Part shown: positions 33,701 through 40,942 of the stretch, one piece after another
How the letters are laid out: each line of letters starts with the position of its first letter
Position numbering within the stretch: position 1 is the stretch's first letter
DNA from: Spirogloea muscicola
Taxonomy: Eukaryota; Streptophyta; Zygnematophyceae; Spirogloeales; Spirogloeaceae
Assembly (NCBI GenBank): GCA_009602725.1
Contig: WELB01000002.1
Location: forward strand, 329,083 to 370,024
Reading direction: 5' to 3'
DNA length: 40,942 nt
Program-made: the position numbers and the translations under genes
Notes under the pieces: generated by a model
The model's input: only the letters and a program-made list of their open reading frames with translations
The model's database searches: none
Told to the model about the DNA's origin: nothing

Positions 33701-36700
33701 GCCAGCTTTTTGCACTTTTCTATTTCGGAGGCTGCCTTACTGACGTCTTGCTTGGCTCCTCAAAATATCAGTCTCACAGGACCCATTCCTAAGGAGTTTG
33801 GAAAGTCAGTCAACCTCACAATCTTCGTTGCAGACAACAACAAGTATGCAACCATCCCTTGCAGGACATGAAGCCTTTCCTTGCTTGTATTGTCTGAGTT
33901 TATCACGAGTCAGAAAGGTCGTATGAGGTAAGGTGTAAGGGTAACATACAAGGCAACACCAAGACCCTGCAGCCCCTCATGTTGCATACTTATGCAAGCA
34001 CTGTGCAATGCAAGTGTCGCTGTGTCTTGAATTTGAATAAGGCCTAGTTGTGAATGTCGTCTTTCTGTTTCCAGCTTGACAGGTGCTGTACCTGCTGAGC
34101 TGGGAAAGACCTCCCTGACAAACTTGAGCCTCACCAACAACCTGTACGATCTTGACAGACCTTCATAGATGCAGTCCTTATCGAGAATGTTCTCAGCTGC
34201 GACACCAAGATGTCACTTGTAATGAGAGAACGAATCTTGCAGCCTAGAACAAATCAGCTGCACTCAACTTTTGATAACAGAAGCTTCACGCTGATATGTA
34301 TCCTTCAGGTTGGAAGGCATACTCCCTCCTGAGCTGTGTGGCCCCAGTAATAGGTTGACTTCGTCGGCACTCGATAGCAATAGGTGAGGTCACCTGAATT
34401 GACCCTCTTTGTTTCTACCCCTCTCATGCTGCTGCCTTTGATCCAGTGGTTGATTGAGAATCCATGATGCTTCAAGTGATGGTCTGGAAAATCCTCAAGT
34501 CCCATTTACTTTGACTCTTTTTTGGGCTAAGATTATCGTGCCCACTTCCAGCAACATTGGGGAATTGCACGTACCTCGTTGAAGTGTTTCTGAATAACAA
34601 CAGGTGAGGAAGCATACTCCACCTCTCCTACATCCTAGAGTGTTCACCTTAGAAGAGGTGTCATAGCACAGATAGTCTTTATGCAGGTTGCTATAGATAG
34701 TGAGTGCTCTGATGCTCTAATTTGGGACTGAATTATGCGATGTGCTCGCCTCAACTACTGTGTGCAAGATAGCTGGACTATATCAAAGGCCTTACTGTGA
34801 GCCGGATACTCTATGTCAGCTTCTGGATGCTAGCTACATTGTCAAATTTCTAGATTTTGTCCTTGCATTGCCTAATTCTGCATCCGTGCTAGGCACAGAA
34901 GCTTTTAAGTCATGTGAGTCAGGATAGAAGAATAACGCGTCCTACGTAGTGCGGGCAGGTTCACAGGAGAGGTCCCGCCTGAGTATGGCAGCTTCACCAG
35001 ACTTGTAACGCTTGATCTCAACAATAACAGGTGCCAGCAACCACACAGGTTTTTAGGCCATGTTTACACAACGTGTCATCTGTCACAAGCCATAAGTGCT
35101 CGCAGATGCCCGACTGTTGTGGATCTACTTTGACGAGCATAGAAATTGGTGTTAAAGCACTGTGGGCAGCAATCTCCTGCATGCACTGGCACGAATATAC
35201 CAACAGGTTTGCCATCTGATTTCTCACCGGAACAATCAGCCATCTGCAGTCTTACAGGAACAATTCCGCCAGAGCTTGGGAGATCCAGTGTTGTGAATCT
35301 GGGCTTGGCTTTGAACAGGTGCTCAGATATGGGAACCAATGTATGTGCTCGCGGCTCCTGTTGGAGCCGCAATCAGTTTTATTATTCTGTGCAGTGCTCA
35401 ACATCTTGTCAGTGTGTGGCAAAACAGGGAGGACATAATGAGTTCTGATTCAGCCTTTGTGGGTTCACAGAAGTCTGCTGCAAGTGGACATCAATCATGT
35501 ACACAATGTGTGACCCCCTGTTACATTTGTATTTGCAGGCTCACAGGCGTAATTCCTCCAGAGATTTTTGGCAATGGCAGGTTGCAGAAGCTGGCGATCT
35601 TTCAGAATAAGTATAGGACTCATCCTTCTCACGGCTGCGGTTGAGAAGCAACCTCTTTTGTACATACTGCAGCAGTAGATACATTACGAAGTCAGGAGAC
35701 TCATAATGCTTTGCTTGGTGACACCAACAGACTCACAGGGAGCATTCCTGCGACCATTGGGAACTGCACCACACTGACAGAATTTTCTGCATCCAACAAC
35801 AAGTCAGTGCTCACATTGGTCTGAGCATCATACAAAACTCTGTGGCAGTGGTGCACAATGATGTACATGAATTTTAAGGCAGTCCCTTGAAGACCTGGTG
35901 GCACAACGCCAATGCTCTGTGTTTGTCTTGCTATCAGACTGACATTAACAATTTACACAATTGAGAGCTTTTGCTAGTGGCAGGTAACATTTGCTGCAGC
36001 TTTTCCAGAATGAGTATCGGCTTCATCCTTCTCAGTAGAAAGGATGATCTTTATTCTTATCAGCTGATGAAGTCAGTAGACTGATTGTCCTTTTCTCGAT
36101 GGCATCAACAGTCTTACAGGAAGCATCCCCGCCACAATCGGGAACTGCACAACACTATCATACTTTGGCGCATCCAACAACAAGTCAGCTCTTACATTGC
36201 TCTGAGCAGTATGGGAGACTTTGTGGCGTGCTCAACATTGCGCGTGTCATAATTCATGGCAATCAATGACTGGACCATTGAAGTTGATGCGACTCTGCTG
36301 TACATCTCAGTGGCAAGCGTTACCACATGTTGCAGATTAAGCGGGAAGTTCCCCGCTTCACTGGCAAACCTGTCCCTGTTACAGGTCCTCTCAATTTCGA
36401 TTAATCAGTAAGTGACCACATACAAATGTGGCAAGCTCTTCACTGATGGTCGTCTGCAGCAATACAGAGAAGTTAACATCTAAGCCAACCAATCATGTAC
36501 AATGGATGAGTGGCACTCTCACTGACCTTATCCACTCCAACAACAAGTACTCCCGATACTGCACTCCTCTCCAAACTAGTGTGACGGCAGTCTAGGCGGT
36601 CTTGGCGGTCTTGGCGGGTTGTGGAAGTCTCAACACTGCCCTCTGCTCTTGCCGCTTCCACATCATGACTTGGATTCTGACAAGGCCAAATGTGCAGCCT

Positions 36701-38530
36701 CACCGGACAAGTGCCAGGAGAATTCGGAGAATCTTTGAGCCTCCAATCCCTATACTTGGACTCCAATAGGTGGGTTGCCAGGATCATTGGTTGGCGGAAT
36801 AGTTGGTGGATTCATAAGCTAAATGATGCAAGTCTGCTTCTTTGTCTTGTCTCCAATTTAGTGATACTGCCGACGCGTTCAGTGCAGTGTCAATAGCTGA
36901 TGACACAAGGCAGCTAGAGAAACCAGCTGGCTGGTCGCTCAAAAGAAGTTGCTGCTCTTGATATCAGGCTCACAGGACAGATTCCTTCTCAACTTGGTCA
37001 GAACCAGGTCCTCCAGTATCTGTCACTCGCAGACAATCGGTAAGTATGATTCTCTACAGAATAAACATCCTGAGGTTGCTCTCATGATTGGGGCCTCTAT
37101 ACGCCGCCAGACATCTTTCCTGTGAATAGCCAACAAACATGATGTGTTACGTTGGTGCTGTCATCTCTCCAGCAATTCAATGGGCTGCTGCACCTACTAC
37201 CATTGCACTTTGTTGTCGTCAGCAATGTAGTGAAGGCATGCAGGGGTTAGCAAATGCAACTGGCACCTTACTGTCAGCTGTAACACCACTTGCAAATGTT
37301 GGTGACTATCCTTCCTGTCCAGGCTATCAGGAAACGTACCGTCTGCGCTCGGAAATTGCTCGCAGCTCCTAAGTCTCAACGTCTCCTTAAACAGGTGCAC
37401 TGTAGAGCATGAAAGAGTAATGGTCACTTTAGATACTGCAAGGTCACGGTGGCTTGCATATATTGGTGATTATCCTTCTTCTCCAGGCTGTCAGGAAGCA
37501 TACCATCAGCGCTCGGAAATTGCTCGCAGCTCCTTGATCTCGACATCTCCTTCAACAGGTATGCTCCAGAGCCTGAAGACTATTGGTGGCTTTGGTTACT
37601 CTGCATGGTTTGGTGGCTTTGCAGCATCCATCTTGGCAGAGGAAGATGATTACAACATCAAAGCTACACCTTCTTCCCTCGTAGTCATCTCCTTAGCTTC
37701 CTTCGGAAGAGTTGCTCTTTGACATTGCTTGACGCTCGTCTAGGTTGGTTGGGGCCATGCCTGTGGAGCTTGCGATGACTCAGATCGAGGTCCTCTATTT
37801 CGAGAACAACAGGTAGATACTTGCAAAACGTTTGCAACTTTACAATCAAGATGCCAGTCCCGTTGCCAGCTTGCTGCTCACTTCGCTTCCTGAGGCTGCA
37901 TCTGTGATGCGTTTGCTTGTGTGGCATTGTGGATTCCCAGTCTGACAGGACCTATTCCGAAGGAGTTTGGTCAGCTAGTCAATCTCACAGTCCTCTCTGC
38001 ATACAATAACAAGTATGCAACCTTTCTTGCAGAACATGCTGAAGTCGCGGTTGCACTGTCTGATCTAGCACAGGCAAATCACGCTATTATTGGCATTGCC
38101 AAGACCCTGAAGCCCCTTATGGTGCAGATGACGCAAGCTCTGTGCCATATGAGTGTTGCTGGGCCATTGAAGTGATGATGTGATAGTGATGTCCTCTGTA
38201 TGTTTTCAGCCTGACAGGCACTATACCTGCTGAAGTGGGAAGGACCTCCCTGACCGATTTGAAGCTCAGCAATAATTCGTATGTTTCTGGTAGACCTCTG
38301 TAGATGCATTGATCCTGATTAATGATGTCGTGAGCTGAAGCTTCCTGTAGTAAATGTCATACACAGTGAGAGTATGCATCATGCAGCCTGAAGCAAAGCA
38401 GCTGGATCCAACGCTCGGTAGCGAATGCCATCTGCTGATGACATGGTCCCTCCAGGTTGGAAGGCATCATTCCTTCTGAACTATGTGGCCCGGGTAGTAG
38501 ATTGACTCGTCTCTTCCTCGATTACAATGG
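30773..38530 (+). CDS. Secreted or receptor-like LRR protein, 3' partial, at least 27 exons
   Basis: Likely an extracellular recognition or adhesion protein. Exon 1 (30773-30864) encodes a signal peptide: MAAAAGAAAAARG followed by LVAVALLGCFAFAIG. Exon 2 (31325-31468) is a plant-type LRRNT_2 cap: SDKAALLAFKAGITNDPYSA...C.W.GIVC. Exon 3 (31742-31918) starts the LRRs. From exon 4 nearly every exon is one plant-type LRR (L.G.IP..LG....L..L....N) of 69, 72 or 75 bp, always split in phase 2. No transmembrane helix, kinase or stop codon is seen before homology ends at a GTGAGG donor (38531), so the 3' end is missing. Exon 6 carries a frame break. Intron 1 contains a retroelement piece, and intron 2 starts with GC. 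Function beyond the LRR ectodomain is inference. Confidence 0.9.
30880..31140 (+). mobile_element. Retroelement piece 4 inside LRR intron 1
   Basis: The decayed tail reads LQRAQAHALHQKAGRVLAGG, followed by the shared 3' flank GCGGGTCAGCTTAGCAGCAG and GCGCTTGCCTTTGTACTTGG. It matches piece 3 (29522-29850) and lies between the signal-peptide exon and the LRRNT exon. Confidence 0.68.
31325..31918 (+). other. LRRNT cap and first LRRs (exons 2-3)
   Basis: Exon 2 (31325-31468) ends CCCCAG and is followed by GCAAGA, a GC donor. Joined in phase 2 to exon 3 (31742-31918) it reads GGPRQVIGLNVSEMLLEGKL, the expected cap-to-LRR transition. Exon 3 also carries NVLSGPIPAALGNLSELQIL. Confidence 0.88.
32684..32753 (+). 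pseudogene. Frame-broken LRR exon 6
   Basis: It is 70 bp instead of 72. The first half reads LTGQVPAY, and the second half reads GVSLSLTNLFLDNN only in another frame. Its intact duplicate, exon 20 at 36698-36769, is 72 bp. If spliced in, it would end translation early; skipping it keeps the phase-2 frame. Confidence 0.75.
35985..36022 (+). pseudogene. Dead copy of LRR exon 16 end
   Basis: GGCAGGTAACATTTGCTGCA and TTTCCAGAATGAGTATCGGC resemble the end of exon 16 and the start of its intron (35576-35620). The adjacent text CATCCTTCTCA is shared as well. Confidence 0.5.
36500..36550 (+). pseudogene. Dead LRR exon remnant
   Basis: GGCACTCTCACTGACCTTAT and CCACTCCAACAACAAGTACT resemble the ends of exons 17 and 18 (ACACTGACAGAA...TCCAACAACAAGT), without an intact first half. 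Confidence 0.4.
36698..38530 (+). other. LRR exons 20-27, duplicate block of exons 6-12
   Basis: Exons: 36698-36769, 36968-37039, 37323-37394, 37487-37558, 37744-37812, 37941-38012, 38210-38278, 38456-38530. They match exons 6, 7, 8, 8, 9, 10, 11 and 12 in order, including the unusual 69- and 75-bp members (PVELAMTQIEVLYFENN; EGIIPSELCGPGSRLTRLF). Introns also keep similarity. Confidence 0.88.
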
Positions 38531-38904
38531 GTGAGGTCACATGGCCTAGAACTCGTCTACCACTGTCTGTGATGAGCATTCCAAGGCGCTCCAGCGCAGC
38601 TCCACACAAAACAGCTAGACCTAGACCATATGCAGCTAGCTGTAGAGAGTTTAAAAAGTACACTCTTTCCAACAGTCAGCAGGTTCGCCCCGAGGCCCGC
38701 CTTGCGGCAGGCCAAAGGTCCTCCCTTGAACGGGTGGATCCTGGCGAGGGTATTTTAGCACGGGCGGGGCCCGCCTCTGGGCGGGGCACCTGCCCGGCAA
38801 GCCAGCCCGCCACCTGGCGGGCCACTTCTCCCAAATGGCCGGTCATGTAATGCCAACAGAGCCATGTGGCTTAACCAAACGGCTGTTTCATTACACAACC
38901 ACTT
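38531..38904. other. Region where the LRR gene homology stops
   Basis: About 150 bp past exon 27, where an equivalent of exon 13 would be expected, the LRR-like sequence is replaced by a GC-rich palindromic stretch (38690-38845). No exon was seen. Confidence 0.5.
38690..38845. repeat. GC-rich palindromic stretch
   Basis: Contains GAGGCCCGCCTTGCGGCAGG, GGGCGGGGCCCGCCTCTGG and GCCCGCCACCTGGCGGGCC. Several nested stems are possible. The composition differs sharply from the LRR introns upstream. Confidence 0.65.
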
Positions 38905-39062
38905 TCTTTCTTAGCAGAGAAGGGCTCGCCCATTGAAATGGCCCATTGAGGATAGGGGCTGGAAAAGCCAGCGCTTCCCCTCGCCCCCTTCTCGTTCTTT
39001 GTTCATTCTTTTCTGGGCTGGCTTGTCCAGCCCCTATCCTCAAAAGGGGGAAAGAGAAGAGA
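38905..39062. repeat. Double-hairpin elements left of the rpl5 fragment
   Basis: One copy reads plus (GGCTCGCCCATTG, GAGGATAGGGGCTGGAAAAG) and one reads minus (GGGCTGGCTTGTCCAGCCCC, TATCCTCAAAAG), so two face each other here. Confidence 0.7.
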
Positions 39063-39072
39063 AGGTAAGAGA

Positions 39073-39356
39073 AGTGATATAAAGTCTTCTCGAGTCAAAA
39101 AATCCTTAGGTGCTTTATTAGGCAGTTCTCCATTTTTTGCACAAACTACTTTACGTGGACAACAAGCGTATAACTTTTTTTGACAAATTTGCAACACTTG
39201 TCTTTTCATGATTGTCCTACGAATATTTCTGAAAAAACAATTCTTATTACTCTTTCTCGAGATATACTGCGATTGTTTCCGGAGATACAGAATTCTTTTG
39301 AACTTTTTGAATCTATGAAAGGAAGTTTGTATTTGACAGTTGTAACTTCAGCGAAA
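39073..39356 (+). pseudogene. rpl5: Mitochondrial ribosomal protein L5 fragment (probable NUMT)
   Basis: AT-rich, unlike its surroundings. One frame reads SPFFAQTTLRGQQAYNFF, and the next frame, from 39180, reads TILITLSRDILRLFPEIQ then NSFELFESMKGSLYLTVVTS. TLRG..(M/Y).NF and F.PE...FE.FE...G...T(I/V)VTSA are L5 features, and the middle part resembles mitochondrial rather than plastid L5. The frame changes at a run of seven T (39175-39181), where eight would keep it open. N- and C-terminal parts are missing, so it is not a working gene as sequenced. Confidence 0.72.
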
Positions 39357-39357
39357 A

Positions 39358-39930
39358 GAAGAAAGGGCTCGCCCATAGAGAAGAGGGGCTGGCAAAGGAG
39401 AAAGAAGTGGTACTCCCAATGGGGGCAAGGGCTGCGAAAAGCCAGCCCAAAAGAATTGACAAAGGTTCGAAGGGGCCTAAGAGCGTTGAGCAGCTACAAG
39501 CAAAGCCAGCCCAAAAGAATAAACAATGTCCAAAGCCAAAGAATGAGATGCCGAAGAAGGACTACTCTACTCTTGTGTGCACTTGTGTGCTTCTTTCTTA
39601 GTGCTTCGCCTTAGTGCTTCGCCTGGCCCCCTTCTTCTTGGGTTTCTTGTACTCTGCTGATTCTTTTTTGGGCTGGCTGTTCCAGCTTCTATCCTCAATG
39701 GGCGAGCTCTTTCTTCTACTCTGGGCGAGCACATTCTTTCTACCAAACGCAACAACACGCTAGGGAAGCTCAATACCCACCAGGGAAAGGGGGGTGAGGA
39801 AGAAAGAAGATGTATTCGCGCCATAGAGAATAGGGATTGGGAAAGGCCAGCCCAAAAAAAGTGAACGAGGCGATGGCTGTGAAAGAAAGGGCTCGCCCAT
39901 AGAGAAAGAGAACAGCTCTTCCATTCTTAA
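39358..39930 (+). repeat. Double-hairpin block right of the rpl5 fragment
   Basis: Starts GGGCTCGCCCATAGAGAAG and GGGGCTGGCAAAGG, then GAAGTGGTACTCCCAATG, GGGCTGCGAAAAGCCAGCCC and ACAATGTCCAAAGCC. It is interrupted at about 39576-39741 by an inverted second element and continues with CTAGGGAAGCTCAATACCC, then GGAAAGGCCAGCCC and GGGCTCGCCCATAGAG. Confidence 0.8.
39576..39741 (-). mobile_element. About 165-bp hairpin element nested in another element
   Basis: On the minus strand it matches 27652-27778: CTCGCCCATTGAGGATAG, CTGGAACAGCCAGCCCAAAA, GTACAAGAA, then GCGAAGCACTAAG twice and AAGCACACAAG. The uninterrupted flank order ACTCTACTCTACCAA is preserved in the inverted copy near 29925-29940, which serves as an empty site. 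Confidence 0.65.
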
Positions 39931-39939
39931 GTGGCGCTC

Positions 39940-40066
39940 CTAACGGATCTGCGTGCTCTGCATCTGCGTGCTGGCCGTGCTCTCGCTGCGGCCTCCGGCT
40001 TTCGACGGGGATACTTTTCCGGCAGCTATTCTGTCGGATCTGAGGATCCTCACTCGTCACTACTGA
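39940..40066 (+). mobile_element. Retroelement piece 5 (last C-terminal residues)
   Basis: RALHLRAGRALAAASGFRRG, then a frame change, then FPAAILSDLRILTRHY and TGA. It equals the end of piece 1 (28110-28230). Confidence 0.65.
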
Positions 40067-40077
40067 GTGATCCATCC

Positions 40078-40709
40078 TCTTCCTGCTCTACCATACGCTC
40101 TCCGCGCTTCCGCTGTATGATGCCCTCCGGATGCCGGATGAGCTGTTCCGCACAGCCACCCATCGCCTGCTGGGCCTCCCCCCGCCCTGCCTGCTGGGCG
40201 TGCTGCAGTGCGAGTGTGGTGAGCGGTCAACGGACCCGACGGAGCTGGCGGCGCACATCCTCCGCTGCGCCACTGGAGGTGAACGTACAGCGGCTCACGA
40301 TCTTCTGCGCGATACCATGTTCGGCATCTTTCAAGAGGCTAACTACACGGTCGCAATGGAGAACGCCTCCGTCATGCCCATCCTCCCGAGGGCCGACGGA
40401 CTCCATACGCGCCGTGTCGACCTGGTGGCGTCCACGCCGGGCGGCGGCGCGCGCGTCATCGCCGACGTCGTCACCACCGATGTGGTCGACCGCTCCAAGC
40501 CGGGGCTCTCTGCTTCGCTGGCTGGCCATGCTGCGGCGAAGGCTGCTCGCAGCAAGGCGGCCAAGCACGCCAACCACCCGGCTACAGATGAATTCATTCC
40601 CCTGGCAGTGGACGTGCACGGGGCTCTCGGGTCCCAGTGGCTCGACCTACTGGCCAGGCTCGCGCGACGTGCTGTATCCCGCCGGCGCGGCGAACCGGCT
40701 GACTTTAAG
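40078..40709 (+). mobile_element. Retroelement piece 6 (zinc finger and nuclease-like module)
   Basis: The longest clean piece, open from about 40090. SALPLYDALRMPDELFRTAT is followed by CECGERSTDPTELAAHILRC and GGERTAAHDLLRD (zinc knuckle). RRVDLVAST and RVIADVVTTDVVD are a possible PD-(D/E)xK core with two acidic strands. FIPLAVDVHGALGSQWLDLL comes last. It is truncated at GEPADF, where hairpin-repeat DNA takes over. Similar modules end reverse-transcriptase proteins in other eukaryotes; nuclease activity is inference. Confidence 0.7.
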
Positions 40710-40900
40710 AAAGAGAAGGAAGTGGCACTCCCAATGAAGAAAGGGCTCGCCCATTGAGGATAGGGGCTGGACAAGCCAGCCCAAAAAAGAATGAACAAAG
40801 AACGAGAAGGGGGCCAGAGGAAGCCAGAGGAAGCGCTAAGAAACCAAAGCACACAAAGAAAGAAAGCAGCTACAAATTACTCAGTAACCCCTGCTAAGCA
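40710..40900 (+). repeat. Double-hairpin element joined to piece 6
   Basis: GAAGTGGCACTCCCAATG, GGGCTCGCCCATTGAGGATA, GGGGCTGGACAAGCCAGCCC, then GAAGCGCTAAG, AAGCACACAAAG and CTCAGTAACCCCTGC. It has the same order and same end as the block at 27640-27800. Confidence 0.8.
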
Positions 40901-40942
40901 GCCGCAAATCAGAGAGGCTAGGGTCCTGGAAGTGGGTCCCCT

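Larger units (their letters stand above)
32188..36407 (+). other. LRR exons 4-19, one repeat per exon
   Basis: Exons: 32188-32259, 32495-32566, 32684-32753 (broken, 70 bp), 32978-33049, 33328-33399, 33587-33655, 33772-33843, 34075-34143, 34309-34383, 34532-34603, 34959-35030, 35250-35318, 35539-35610, 35731-35802, 36112-36183, 36336-36407. Each adds one base to the previous split codon and ends with two bases of the next. Typical units are LSGSIPSALGNCSQL and LTGSIPATIGNCTTL. Confidence 0.9.

Noticed and set aside
32188-38530. Regularly spaced short repeats suggesting a CRISPR-like array
   Set aside because: The repeats are 69-75-bp coding LRR exons with splice sites at each edge, separated by introns of variable length.
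39073-39356. Plastid rpl5
   Set aside because: The central segment (SEKTILITLSRDIL) lacks the glycine-rich phrase typical of bacterial and plastid L5 and resembles mitochondrial L5 instead.

Overview
This is eukaryotic nuclear DNA from a draft assembly, with a 647-N gap and one isolated N. Multi-exon genes with short GT-AG introns, TTTAGGG-type telomere-like tracts, a plant-style LRR protein and a mitochondrial rpl5 fragment point to the green lineage. A green microalga is my best guess from these features; no species can be named.

Layout. (1) 1-8762, plus strand: 25 exons of the second-largest subunit of RNA polymerase I (RPA2/RPA135), with the N-terminus outside the window. (2) 8763-10549: old hairpin repeats. 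(3) 10550-11497, minus: a small DUF1772-like membrane protein. (4) 13844-17110, minus: TFIIH subunit TFB4/p34 in nine exons. (5) 17111-18282: intergenic DNA holding a 187-bp TA-flanked MITE. (6) 18283-22005, minus: a nine-exon, 591-residue cationic amino-acid (APC/CAT) transporter. (7) 22345-24579, plus, head-to-head with the transporter: POP1 of RNase P/MRP, with the 3' end missing. (8) 24580-30772: repeat-rich DNA with double-hairpin elements, 3' pieces of retroelements carrying a zinc-finger/nuclease-like C-terminal module, and the gap. (9) 30773-38530, plus: a secreted or receptor-like LRR protein in which nearly every exon is one LRR, with a tandem multi-exon duplication and a missing 3' end. 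(10) 38531-40942: GC palindromes, double-hairpin elements around a frameshifted mitochondrial rpl5 fragment, and two more retroelement pieces.

Three conserved genes concern RNA synthesis or processing (Pol I, TFIIH, RNase P/MRP), but nothing in the sequence links them functionally; in eukaryotes such proximity is probably chance. Exon boundaries were worked out by hand from reading frame, splice phase and family motifs. Where a junction is uncertain, the entry says so.

The most unusual material is the double-hairpin repeat family, including a filled-site/empty-site pair and copies flanking the rpl5 fragment, and the exon-per-LRR gene with its block duplication.
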